Origin: Caenorhabditis remanei
Taxonomy: Eukaryota > Nematoda > Chromadorea > Rhabditida > Rhabditidae
DNA: 64,000 nt
Reading direction: 5' to 3'
NCBI RefSeq assembly: GCF_010183535.1
Contig: NC_071331.1
Span: forward strand, 23,374,001 to 23,438,000
The translations under genes and the position numbers were made by a program. Each line of letters begins with the position of its first letter. The stretch's first letter is position 1. Under the pieces are notes generated by a model. The model saw only the letters and a list, made by a program, of their open reading frames with translations. It ran no database searches and was not told where the DNA came from. Positions 32,040 through 42,901 of the stretch are shown one piece after another.

Positions 32040-33590
32040 ATGGTTACCACGAAGGACATCAACGAAGCCAAGGAGCTCATTGAAGCTTCAGCGGCGACGT
32101 GGTTCTTCGCTGTTCCCGAAAACAAAAATCTCAGAAGTATTGGCGCCGAAATGCTCGAACTCACGGATAAACTAGCCTTCAATATGAAGACTGCCATCCA
32201 AAAGATCAATGAGCTTAGCGACTTTACAGAGAGATAAAACAATAAACCTGAGATGCAAGCATCGAAGGATAAAGACGCATTCCTCAGGGAAGTCACAGAC
32301 GCTCTCCATGACAGTGGTGCCAACGAAGTCTTACTTGACCTCAACAACGGCGTCAACAATTTGGAGTATGTCCTGGCATCTTGTGGTCGTCGCCCAACTG
32401 AATTCGATCCTTATGGAACGGGTGCCCAGGAAGATGACAGACTGGTAGAAGCTAACGAAGTCGGTAGCGGCGTTTCGGACAACGTCCACCAAAACAACAT
32501 GCAGTCCACAACTGTAGAACAACCATCCGCTATCCGCACTGAGTCTCAATCTAACTCCGGACCAAGCACATCATCCGCAGCACGAAACATCTCTCAAATG
32601 GACTACGACTACGAAGCGTTTGACCAGCTGGCCAACGGTCACAAGTTCATGAACTTGAGACTCCAAGAAAGAGAACCGTATCCTAAGGATCAATGCAGAC
32701 AAACATCGTCGAGCCCACGAGGAGGACGTCAGAAGGAAAACTGCTCAAGAGACTGAAAACATTGATCGTGTCTACTCTCTGCAGAATGAGCTTGCACAAC
32801 AGCCGCAAGATATTATGACATTGGCTCAACCACATGTTGAACATTCACCAATGCCGAATCAGGCGCTTGCTCTCCACGCAGATAGACCACAACATATCAC
32901 TGCTCAACCATCGCCAATAGCAGCGTCGACTCCGAATAATAATGTAGCCACGGCTCCAGCCACTATGGCAACAAGAGCCCAAGCCACGATGCAAATGGTT
33001 CGACGTCTGCGGGCACACGAGCCTCAGTCACTACTAATGTTGCAAAACACATTGAAACACCAATCTTGAGCGCACCAGTACCCTTCAGAAGCCCTCTAGT
33101 TGTGCCACAACATAACGAGACTTTCAAAGTTCGTTTTATCGAACAATAACTTCAACGCGGAGGCGAAGTATGCCATTCTTCTGAATCATATTACTGGTCC
33201 AGCAAAGAACTGCATCTCGCTTGCTAAAGACTCACACATCGCTATCATGACAACATTCTGCTCATTGAAGAAGGTCTATGGAAAGGTAAACAATAGGCAC
33301 AGCCTCATTTCGAAGCTGCAGAAAATGCCGTTCCATCAAACAGACCCAGAAGCAATGCGTTTGGAAGTCGTGAAAATAGCCGGAATTCTTCAACAGCTAA
33401 GAGACAAAGGCGTTCCAGCAACTGATCACATGGTCAGCGGAGCCATTGGAGCAAAACTTCCAGCAGAGACTTCGAGAAAAGTCTAGCCAGATATACGGTG
33501 TAGAGCGGAGAGGACAACATCACTCACGTTCACATCCTCGATCTCATCAGCAGTGAAATCGAAGTCATGACTTTCGAGCATACATTCACT
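32040..33590 (+). pseudogene. Second gag-like region (DUF1759-like), broken
   Basis: Frames at 32040-32237, 32253-32756 and 33100-33486 share codon style but are separated by stops. The last (AKYAILLNHITGPAKNCI, then KVYGKVNNRHSLISKLQKM) resembles the capsid-like DUF1759 domain of BEL/Pao gag. In standard elements this domain precedes the zinc knuckles. Here the knuckles lie about 4 kb upstream, so the order is unusual. Confidence 0.5.
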
Positions 33591-34035
33591 AGCCAGATGA
33601 ATCAGCCTCCAATGAATGAACTGCCAGAGTCATACGCTGCTGTACACTATACGAATTCCAATCAGAGTCGGACAGCATCCGCAGGTCAACAAAGCTACAA
33701 GAGCGCAAACGCCGAGAGAAGGGATCCAGTTTACGTTGTATCACAACATCCGCATGAATACACAGATCCTGCCACCAACGCCAAACTGGAAGGCTATTAT
33801 GCCCCAGGAACTAAAGGCGTTAATCTGAAATTGTTTCATCGGACGTTTCCACACACCGTGGTGAGAGTACAGCAATCCCCTTCAAAATCCCAACAACCAA
33901 GTGCCTTGTTGCTGATCCAGCTACTATTACGTATCGTAAAATCTCGTTTCTGTTGACTGGTCAGAGAGCAAAGATCCCAATGAATTGGACAAGTTGCTGT
34001 TTACCAAATAATTGGCAAGATATCCACCGCATTAG

Positions 34036-34230
34036 GTGACTACAGCGATTGCTGGTAGTGACCACAGCCACCTAACGTTTCCATGTCTTGCGGCCTCAGA
34101 TGGACAACATCTGCTGGCTCTGGCGGGTTCGGGCGCATCGTTATCCCTCATTCTTGAGGCCACAATCCAAAGCGCAGCCAATCCTAATCTTGAAACAAAC
34201 ACAACTTACAGTTTAAGGACTCTGTTCCAC
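34036..34230 (+). pseudogene. Aspartic protease remnant
   Basis: The motif reads LALAGSGASLSLI where retroelement proteases have a catalytic aspartate (DSGAS). The aspartate is replaced by glycine, so activity is not expected. Confidence 0.5.
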
Positions 34231-34559
34231 CATTGGCCAGAACGAAGATTTATGCCTTACAAGTATCCCTATGGTACCGAAAATCTACCTTCTTCTATGG
34301 TCGTAGGTACCCCAATACTCCCAAATACGAAGTTCGCTGCTACAAAGTGTTCTTCAGAAGATTCACAGTATATAAAAGCCATAGAATTGATACTCAACGA
34401 GTCAGAACCAGTGCGAAATACAACGGTCGAAAGATTGACATGACTCTGGGAAACCATCTGTTATCCTGGATCTCAGCTCAACGACAATGCCGCGAACACA
34501 TTCTTCCATCCGGAAGAGCTCTGGAGCAAACTCAACTCGGAATTTTGATTCATCCTGTA

Positions 34560-35820
34560 CCGAGGATAGACCTATGGTCTCCCGGACAACATCTGACGCA
34601 ATCTGACGAGTATCAATCAACATTCAACATGGCCAACACAATTCTGAACTGCTGTGAACCTGAAGACGCCATGAACAAGCTAACGTATCTTATTGCCCAA
34701 ATGAGCAGAGTTGAGAATCTGGGAATCGAGAACATAACTGTATCCGATGATCTCAAGAGGAACACTCTTGACCTACTTGTTGAATTCAACAAAACCGTCA
34801 AGTTCAACAAAGACGGACAACTGGAAGTAGCACTTCCCTACAATGGCAACCAAGTACGTCTAGCTGACAATTATGCAGTAGCGTTCAAAAGATTAGTAAG
34901 TCTTCTTGTGACTTTGAAGAGAGGCAAAGATCTTCTCGAAAAGTACGCGAAGATTATCATCGATCAAGAAAACGCTGGCTATATTGAGAAGGCTACACCG
35001 GAGATGCTGAAAGTCAAAGGTCCAAAGTACAACATCCCGCATCGTTGCGTAGTATAAGAAGATTCAATGACAACCAAGCCAAGCATTGTCTTGGACGCCT
35101 CCAGCCACGCTGCCGGCGAACTCTCATTGAATGAATGCTTATACGCCGGGACTAACATGATCACTCCTATTTTCGGAATTCTAGTCAGACTGAAGCTCCA
35201 CCAATCATCGTGGTAGCTGATATCAAAACGACGTTCCATCAAGCCAGACTTCAACCTGAATTCCGTAATGTGACAATGTTTCTTTGGCTGAAAGACGTAA
35301 CAGCACCCGCAACAGCCGACAATATCCAAGTATATCGATTCACACGTATCCCATTCGGAGTTGCTAGCAGCCCCTTCCAACTTGCAGCATATATCACCCA
35401 TCATCTGGACAACAAGCCGCATGATCTCAATAAAGAGATCAAGAACGATAGTTACGTTGACAACTGCCTATTCTGAGTGAATGACGAATCAGCAATCTCC
35501 GCAATAATCAAAGACTCAAAAGAAATTTTCCAGAACATGGGAATGAACTTGAGAGAATATATTGTAAATCATCCGGAGACCATGCAGTCAATATCACCAG
35601 CAGATAGAGCTCAACAGTCCACTATCAAGCTGCTTGGATATACGTGGAAATCGATTGAGGATAGACTATCCGTAAAAATAGCCCAGCTGAATATTGATCA
35701 TCCAACTAAAAGAGATGTTGCGTCTAAAATGGCGGAGACGTTCGACCCGTTAGGTCTAGTGACACCAAGCCTAGTACCTTTAAACGGTTTCTGCAACGTT
35801 TCTCCAATAATGGCATGAAT
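34560..35820 (+). pseudogene. Reverse transcriptase of the LTR element, inactivated
   Basis: Three frames carry consecutive pieces of BEL/Pao RT: up to 35057 (VALPYNGNQVRLADNY, IPHRCVV), then after a frame change 35060-35200 (TTKPSIVLDASS), then 35210-35476 and 35477-35818 (RIPFGVASSPFQ, KLLGYTW, DPLGLVTPS). The catalytic box reads YVDN instead of YVDD, and a TGA interrupts just after it. Confidence 0.75.
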
Positions 35821-35929
35821 TGGAAGGATTCCATTCCACAGGAGCTACTCCATGAATGGAGAGCTTCATGTAACTACTACGTAGACAGAGCGATTAGCGT
35901 ACCTAGACAGCTTACGACAGAATAGGGAC

Positions 35930-36450
35930 ATTCTGAAAACACCTGCCTACGTTTAGTGACGCCTCGCATGACAACTACGCTTCAGTCTGTTACGCCTACA
36001 ATGTCGTGGATGGGAGACCACCAATTGTGACATTACTCGCCATTAAATCGGACCGTTAAAGAACGAGAATGGGACAATTCCGAAACTCGAGCTTCTTGGC
36101 ATTCAATGTGCGTCCAATCTAGCCTGTGCAATTATCACAGAGCTCCGTGTAAAAATCTCGTCCATCAAACTGTTCACAGACAGTGCATGTGCTCTCTATG
36201 GGATTCTCTCAGAAAAGAACACCCGCCCATGGGTCGGAACCCCGGATAAAAACTATCCAAGAGAATCGGAACAAGATGAAGGAATGTGGCATTGATACCA
36301 CAATTCATCATTGTCCAACCAAGGAGACCCGGCTGACTTTGCCACAAGGGGAAAGAGCACCACTGAACTCCAGAACAGCAAAACGTGGTTTGAAGGCCCG
36401 GATTTCCTCAAGCAGGATCCGGGAGATTGGCCATGTATGATCCAAGGGAA
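35930..36450 (+). pseudogene. RNase H/connection region remnant
   Basis: Pieces FSDASHDNYASVCYAYN and GDPADFATRGKSTTEL in different frames match the RNase H and following NPADxxSRG segment of BEL/Pao pol. Stops separate them. Confidence 0.55.
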
Positions 36451-36746
36451 AGTCACTTGCCCAGCTGAATTCAGAGAATTGGTCTACTCAGAGATCATTG
36501 ATCCAGAGACCAAAAAGACAAGAAAGCCGCTTATGGAAAGAAAGAAGAAAGTGACAACACCCGCTACCAGCAAAGAAGCTCAGACTCCATCCGATACGGT
36601 GATGACTACTGATATCAGAGTCACTCGGAAAGGATCGTTCATTCCGTTCTACGCAACAAAATCTCTAACCAAATTGACTAGAATAGTCGTACAGATTCTG
36701 TGCTCATTCAGCATTTCGCTCAAAAACAAGTCATGGGAAAAGTCAA

Positions 36747-38396
36747 GTGATGAAACAGTTCACCAAATCGGACTGCCCGCTCCACAGAGCAAAGGTAGCT
36801 CGACTGCTCATAATCACAGACCATTATATGGACTGTGAAGCACTTGACTGCAAGTACCCAACCGACATTGAGTTCAAAATTGACACACAAGGAATACGTC
36901 GAGTGCACAGAAGAATTGAATCTCCAGTACTTCCACAGGAAGCCAGCGAGCCAATCTTCATCCACAATCGACAGCCGCTGGCGCAGCTAATCGCTCGAGA
37001 GACACATGAAATAAATGGTCATCTACCAGAGACGTATACAGTATCCGCAATCCGGACCAAGTATTGGATTCCCAAACTTGGAGGCATCTTAAAAAATATC
37101 ATCAGAGAATGTGTTGAGTGTCAGAAAGTGAACAATTTCCCTTTCGACTACCCATACACTAAAAATCTCCCTAAATGCCGTACTACTCCATCTAAACCGT
37201 TCTCAAAGGTAGCACTAGACTACCTAGGACCAATCATGTACCGAGCAGACGATGGCAGATCAGCCAAAAAAGCGTACGTCCTCATCTACACTTGTCTCAA
37301 CACCCGCGGAGCAGTCCTCAAAGTTGTTCCAGATGGAACAGCCTTCAGATACATCCAAACACTCAAAATGATCTTCGGAGAAGTCGGAGTGCCAAAGAGT
37401 ATCTATTCGGACAACGCATCCACGTTTAAGTTGAGCGGTGAGATCATCAACAAAGACATTAAGAATGCAGATTATAGTCAATCACTTGTCGAGTACCTCG
37501 CCAGAGAACTGATCAACTTTAAGTTCATCACACCTCTCGCTCCATGGCAAGGAGGTATCTACGAAAGAGTGGTAAAACTCGTGAAAACCCAGATCACAAA
37601 AGAGTGTGGGGCACGAATGTATGACTACTATTCGCTTCAATATGTCGTGTCAAGAGCTCAATCCATGGTCAACAACCGCCCTCTGATCCCACACGCCAGA
37701 TCTCCAGGAGACATGGTCGCACTGAGACCCTTCGATTTCATAAACCCAGGAGTCCTAACTGAAATTCCAGCCGAATCTGAAGACCCAAATGTACCTCCGA
37801 GAAGTACTGAGGCAACAGTTCGAGCACATCTAGATAAGATGGAAGCAGCTACGGAACGAATGTGGAAATTATGGTCGACAGGATACTTGCTCCATCTGAG
37901 AGAAAACATGCACAAAAAGAAGCGTTGTTCGCTCATCAAACCTGAAGTGGGTCAGGTGGTCATCGTTGTTACCAAGTTGGTTAAAAGGCATAAATGGCCA
38001 CTAGGCATTATCACTAAAGTCGAAAGATCTGAAAGAGATGGACAAATTCGCTCAGCGATTGTCAAGGTGAAAGGCAAGTTGTACTCACGTGCAGTCTGTC
38101 AGCTGATCCCGCTTGAACTAAATCCACTGAACCACCCATCTACACAGGCGGTTAAGCAAGCTGATCAAGCAGAGGACAACAACTCATTTGAGCTGCCAAC
38201 ACCCGCAAGTCTCGAAGATCCCGACATGAGATACGCCCCCGAGCTATTCCCTACAAATGACTTACCAAACATTGCTGAATCTGAGTACAACTTACCAGAA
38301 TCAAAGCTACCACTGAACCCAATAACCGATAAACTCGAAAGTATTGGAGAACCTGGTGAGCCAGAATACGAGAACCTTGAAACTCCTCGGGAATAG
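36747..38396 (+). CDS. BEL/Pao integrase, open
   Basis: 549-codon open frame. N-terminal HHCC-type finger (HEINGH ... CVECQK), central core with the DDE residues in VALDYLGP, YSDNASTF and WQGGIYERVVK, and a C-terminal DUF5641-like segment (VGQVVIV ... WPLGIITKV ... YSRAVCQLIPLE). Unlike the RT and protease regions it has no stop or frame change. It probably belonged to the pol polyprotein; the start codon given is only the first ATG of the frame. Confidence 0.8.
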   Translation: MMKQFTKSDCPLHRAKVARLLIITDHYMDCEALDCKYPTDIEFKIDTQGIRRVHRRIESPVLPQEASEPIFIHNRQPLAQLIARETHEINGHLPETYTVSAIRTKYWIPKLGGILKNIIRECVECQKVNNFPFDYPYTKNLPKCRTTPSKPFSKVALDYLGPIMYRADDGRSAKKAYVLIYTCLNTRGAVLKVVPDGTAFRYIQTLKMIFGEVGVPKSIYSDNASTFKLSGEIINKDIKNADYSQSLVEYLARELINFKFITPLAPWQGGIYERVVKLVKTQITKECGARMYDYYSLQYVVSRAQSMVNNRPLIPHARSPGDMVALRPFDFINPGVLTEIPAESEDPNVPPRSTEATVRAHLDKMEAATERMWKLWSTGYLLHLRENMHKKKRCSLIKPEVGQVVIVVTKLVKRHKWPLGIITKVERSERDGQIRSAIVKVKGKLYSRAVCQLIPLELNPLNHPSTQAVKQADQAEDNNSFELPTPASLEDPDMRYAPELFPTNDLPNIAESEYNLPESKLPLNPITDKLESIGEPGEPEYENLETPRE

Positions 38397-38595
38397 AGTA
38401 GAAGACGAGAGTATCTATCAAGATCCCCACAGGATGATATCAGCTAAAGCTGTAGTTAAGAATTTTGCCGAGTTGCCGACGGGACGCGTCAGAGAATACC
38501 TCTCTCGCAAAGCCAAGAGCTTGCCCATAAACTACGTGCATATTTCTGACGCTAGCGCAAATGCTAAGAATCCGTCGCCCCCTCCCCCCCCGGAG

Positions 38596-39282
38596 TGTTG
38601 TCAACGTTACCAGAGAATACTCTCAGTTGCCAACTTGAAGGTCATCTGAAGGCCCCCTAAGGTTTTGCCCACAAAACTAGGACCTTCAGAACCTTCGTAA
38701 TACTCTCATTTCTACTCACAATATTATAATTCTCCTTTATTTCCTGTTATCAGGCTTATTTACCTTCATCAACAAATAACTACAATTTAAATGCCCTCGC
38801 AAATGAATATGCAAGCGCGCTCCCCTGCACTTCTCTAATTCTCCACTCTCTCACTGCAGAGATGTTCTCGAATGTTCGTTCATTACGAATAGTTTCGTAT
38901 ATGCGAGTGAGACGACAGGGAGGTGCGCGCGTGCAATGTGAGTGCATTGAATGGATTTTCCATCTTTTCCGAAGGTTTTTTGGGTGCATTGTCACTCTTT
39001 TTACCCTTCGCCATCAATGACAACACCCACACGCACTCCTCGCAGTCACCTGCTCGTCGTATCGCTACTTTTATCATTTTCTTCCTATTTTACCGTTAAT
39101 TGGTGCTTTATCAAGGGATTCCGAGATAAAGAGCGTAATAAATGGGTCATTGCATACATGTGTACTGTTATTTCCGGTTGCATTGCTTATCTTGCACAAA
39201 AATAGCCATTATTCATATTAGATTGCGTGATAATAACGGATTAGGCAATAGTCTCCGACCGCTCTTACTTGCCTTCTCCACA
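38596..39282 (+). repeat. 3' LTR
   Basis: Matches the 5' LTR except for about two C/T or G/A changes (near 39153 and 39194). Preceded by a C-rich run rather than a usual polypurine tract. Confidence 0.9.
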
Positions 39283-39487
39283 TTCTTGTTCCTTTTTTTC
39301 ATCTTCTGTTGGAATGTACTCCTACAATGACAAAAATAACCCATTCAGATTTTTCCTGTGTGTGTAAACTAGTATTTATGAAATTACAAAAAGTTTTCAG
39401 AAATATAGCAATGTTCGTTTTTCTCATAGTATGCGAATTTCTCGATTTCTATATGTTCCATTGAGAGTTCCACGGAAAAAAACTCAC

Positions 39488-39835
39488 AAAATCGTTTTTG
39501 TCTTCTAACACCTCCTCATTTACAACTACGAAATCGTCGTCAAACAACATATCATCTTCAAAATTCAAATACACTGGGGTCTCGGCTTCAGACAAGTTTT
39601 CTTCTTGTGATCTTCTCGGTTCATATGGAATTCCGTATCTCGAACGGCGCGGAGCAGCTTTCGGCACATGCTCCCGACAGATAAATAATCGAGACGTTGC
39701 TCCCAAGACCCGCTGTTGAAAGTCATTTCCCAGTGTACGAAACCAAATTTCAAGAGACTCATTGTTCCGTGGAACTCGTGTCATGTCTGATTGCATTCGG
39801 ATATCTAGGCAATAAGCACATTTCGATCTCGGCAT
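39488..39835 (-). CDS. THAP-type zinc-finger exon of the Kolobok-like transposon
   Basis: Starts MPRSKCAYCLDIRM and has the C2CH spacing of THAP domains: CAYC near the N-terminus and FICREH about 45 residues later. An acidic tail follows (DDMLFDDDF) up to a GTGAGT donor at 39487. THAP domains bind transposon ends in P-element and Kolobok transposases. The downstream exons are cut off by the LTR element. Confidence 0.7.
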
Positions 39836-40310
39836 TTTTACCCTGAACGAAGCCTTGTCAGAAATACAACTGAAATGAAAAACTTTTCGAAACTTCCTCA
39901 AGTATTAAAAAACGGAAAATTTCAAGATTTATAGTTTTCACATAAAAACTTTTCATTTTCCAGGTCACCATCCAATCATCCGTCCGTCTGCTTCTCCGCC
40001 GTCAGTCTTCCGTCGTCGCGAAACTCGGATATAACCTTTCCTTTTACAATGTGTACAATAAGCTAGTCTAGAAACGTGTAGTGGCGGCGAGCAATATTAG
40101 GGTTAATCAGAGTTTAGGAATAAGATTTCTATGTTGGAAACAAAGTTTTTTTCATAAATTCTGATCAACTTAAAAAAAAACTCGCTGCATCCTCGCGGTT
40201 CTTGGCTCAAATTTTTAGAATAAATAATATACTTTAACAATAATTTTATGAATAAAATAACTTTTTAATATTAATTTGATGTTATTTTCTCCAAAACGTT
40301 TTTTAAAACT

Positions 40311-40561
40311 GAAAAAAACGATCGGAAACAATCGAAAATAAAGTGAAAAACGTGTGCGCATTCAAAAAATTGAGATGGCCGAAGTGGAGAATTCTAGGCC
40401 AGCGCGCCCAATTTTTCGCGACCCTTTCAATGACCAAACTTTCCGGCGCTCGCTCTCAGCGGCTCGTGGACCGATTTTTAAAATTTTTGAAGTATGAAAA
40501 TGAACTGGCCGAAATTCATATATTATAATATGAAAACATCACAACAGACCACAATACGCCT
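40311..40561. repeat. Kolobok-like right terminal inverted repeat
   Basis: Inverted partner of 22640-22890. Confidence 0.9.
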
Positions 40562-40975
40562 TTAAATTAAGTTTTTTGGGATTTCATTAAGATCTAATAG
40601 TTTTTCTTTTACCGTTTCTCGATATATAATTTTTTTCAATTTTCAATGTTTTACATTCCCCAAAATATCGAATCGTTTTGAAAAAGTTTCCTATTGAACC
40701 ACTCCCTTCACAAGTACAGATACACTGCTAATTGTTTTTCTGATTAATCGTTTCTGATAACAAGCGGCACGGTACACAAACAGACAGCGTGAAACTGATT
40801 GATTAGTGATCCGATTGAAGGTGACAGGTGGGAAATTTTTAGATGACGTTGTTGAAGCAAAAATCTGTTTAAAAAAATTGAGATTATAATTTTCAGTGTT
40901 GAAACCGTGAAGAAAAGAATATCCTGCGATCCCATTATTTTAAACCAAAACTTGTGATTTTTTAAAATTTTTCTT

Positions 40976-40996
40976 GAAACAGTATAACTATAATTA
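40976..40996 (-). ncRNA. predicted 21U-RNA
   Basis: Core 41035-41042; U at 46; context TGAT. Confidence 0.5.
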
Positions 40997-41089
40997 TCAA
41001 TAAGAATTTCAAGAAAATTTGATTTTTACTGCTTTGAAACAGTAACCATAAAAAATAACAAAGTTTAGTTCCATTTGAAACAGAGAAAA

Positions 41090-41203
41090 GTTTTACAACT
41101 GCGCTCCACCGAACTCCCCTTGAAAAATGTCTCCTTTTCTTTGAATCTCTCAATTTCCCACACTATTTTCTTCGGTTTCGGTAGAGCGCGGCTGTAAGAA
41201 GCG
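41090..41203. repeat. MITE, TACAACCGCGCTCTACCGAA family, inverted copy
   Basis: TTACAACTGCGCTCCACCGAA at left, TTTCGGTAGAGCGCGGCTGTA at right. Confidence 0.7.
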
Positions 41204-41376
41204 TACAAACAAAAATCTTGTCTTTTTGGAAATTTCAATCTCGCAAACTCATTATTTTCTAAATGCAAGTAACTAAAAAACTTCTGGCTTGAAAAACTAA
41301 CCTGTTGCTTAAAACAGTAATAAAAATTTACTGTTTCAATAGTATAATTAATACTTGAACCTTCAAATCACGACAG

Positions 41377-41397
41377 TTCTTGATGGAATCAAATCAA
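41377..41397 (+). ncRNA. predicted 21U-RNA
   Basis: Core 41331-41338; U at 46; context CAGT. Confidence 0.5.
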
Positions 41398-42513
41398 TTT
41401 GTAAACGACAAAATTTTTAAAAAATCCAGTTTCAAAAATATTCCAAAAAACCTCAAATCTCAGAAATAGTCACTATCTACAGACAGACCACAAATTCTTC
41501 TATCCATCTTTTACCTCCTCCCCTATCCATACTCTCAAAAATACCGCAAATTTTGCAACTCTCTGCGAAAATATGCCGACAAAAGAGTCCCAGTACATAC
41601 TCTTTTCGTTGTCTTCTAATTGGTTCATGTCAGGTGTGTGACAAAAATTAGTCATGTTCCCCCCCCCCCCCCCGTCTTCACACCTTTCCGAATTGATGAT
41701 ATGATCGGAGGATCAGTGACAGGTGTGAACATTTATCAGTCAGGAGAACCCCTTTGAGGAGAATCAAAATGCCGACAGCCGTTGAACACGGCGAAGGCGC
41801 GCCAGATTTGAAAGAATCGAGAAAATAAGGATGTTCCAGGTAATATGAGACACAGTTTCAGAAAAATTGCAAAATAAAGAAAAAATAGAGAATATAATGG
41901 ATTTGTTGTGAATGTATAATTGAAAACGGAAAACGGAAAAAAGTAAAATGAGAAAGTTGTAACAGTAATTTTTTCCGTAAAATTGAGAAGTGTTAATAAA
42001 TAAAGGCAAAACAAGTATTAGTTAAAATATATCCCCTAAAATACTTTAGAACCTGTTGAAACAGTTTAAATAATTTAAATCTATCAACAAAAACTACAAT
42101 TTTAAGATATTCTACAGTTTCAGACATCTATGTTTTGACTATTTTCTGATTTTAAACAGTATGGCCTCAAAATCACTGAAATTGAGTCTGAAAATCATCA
42201 AAAACTTGACTGAAATCGATCAGAACCGTTTCCTGTGAAAAATGACTGAAAATCTTCAATTCGGAGTTATAAATTGCTGAAAAAGGGCTGAAAATGACCA
42301 AAATTAGCAAACTTTAACCCGAAAACCCAATTTTCGAGCTGAAAACGATGTTTTTCAGCTTATTTTCAATAATTACAAAAAAAATGAATAAAATTTGAAA
42401 GTTTAACAAAGATACAAAACAAAATATCATTTCTACAAGTTCTACAAGTTATATAAGAAAAAAAATTCTGTTTCAGCATATTTTCGAAATGAAATCTTGA
42501 TTTTTCATGGTAG

Positions 42514-42534
42514 TACATGTATTAATTGTAATTT
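42514..42534 (+). ncRNA. predicted 21U-RNA
   Basis: Core 42468-42475; U at 46; context TAGT. Confidence 0.45.
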
Positions 42535-42559
42535 CAGCAAATTTAAACAAAATTGAAAA

Positions 42560-42901
42560 CGCAAAATTTCTGGACATACCGACACACAGACCGACACACA
42601 GTAATTAATTATGATCCCCCCCTCAGTTCCTATTACAATGTCCTCCCCTCCCTCCACTCAAATCATCATTTGTCACCTCTTCTCTCAGGTGTCGGCATAT
42701 TTCAAAGGAATCAAATCGACACGCTTCTTCTCCTCCTTCCGCCAAGATATTATCATCTCTCAGTCAGCCTTCCGATTCACTACCGTACTCCCCCATAATC
42801 TTTTCAACAAAAAACACACAGGGGGCGGGGTCAAAATGGGGGCGGAGCTTCTTATTTCATACATTCAGTATCAATTATTATTATTATTATTATGATTTAA
42901 A
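42560..42901 (+). promoter_or_regulatory. Region upstream of the paired-domain gene
   Basis: Pyrimidine-rich sequence, GGGGGCGGGGTC and GGGGGCGGAGC boxes, and an (ATT)n microsatellite at about 42874-42893 directly before the ATG. Promoter role inferred from position only. Confidence 0.35.

Larger units (their letters stand above)
25076..39282 (+). mobile_element. BEL/Pao-type LTR retrotransposon, 14.2 kb
   Basis: Bounded by 687-bp LTRs (TG...CA) that differ at only about two sites and by the 5-bp duplication TTCTT. Order inside: leader with tandem repeats, intron-containing gag-like gene with zinc knuckles, long low-coding stretch (29.8-31.9 kb), second gag-like region, protease remnant, broken reverse transcriptase/RNase H, open integrase. 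Twice the usual size for the superfamily. The polyprotein lesions show that this copy cannot encode its own enzymes. Confidence 0.85.
22640..40561 (-). mobile_element. Kolobok-like DNA transposon with THAP exon
   Basis: The ends 22640-22890 and 40311-40561 are near-perfect 251-bp inverted repeats starting AGGCGTATTGTGGTCTG, flanked by TTAA (22636-22639, 40562-40565), the Kolobok target. Inside, on the minus strand, lie a THAP-type zinc-finger exon (39835-39488) and transposase exons (25070 down to about 23090). A BEL/Pao LTR element at 25076-39282 separates them. Without it the transposon would be about 3.7 kb, a normal size. The near identity of the ends suggests a recent insertion. Confidence 0.85.

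Noticed and set aside
25260..39205. Identical short frames at 25260-25685 and 38780-39205
   Set aside because: They sit in the two LTRs and are duplicated with them.
22673..40528. Identical 61-codon frames at 22673-22858 (minus) and 40343-40528 (plus)
   Set aside because: Both lie in the terminal inverted repeats, so identity reflects the repeat and not a protein gene.
41660..41675. C15 tract as a possible regulatory site
   Set aside because: It lies inside a diverged copy of a dispersed repeat and has no partner signal.
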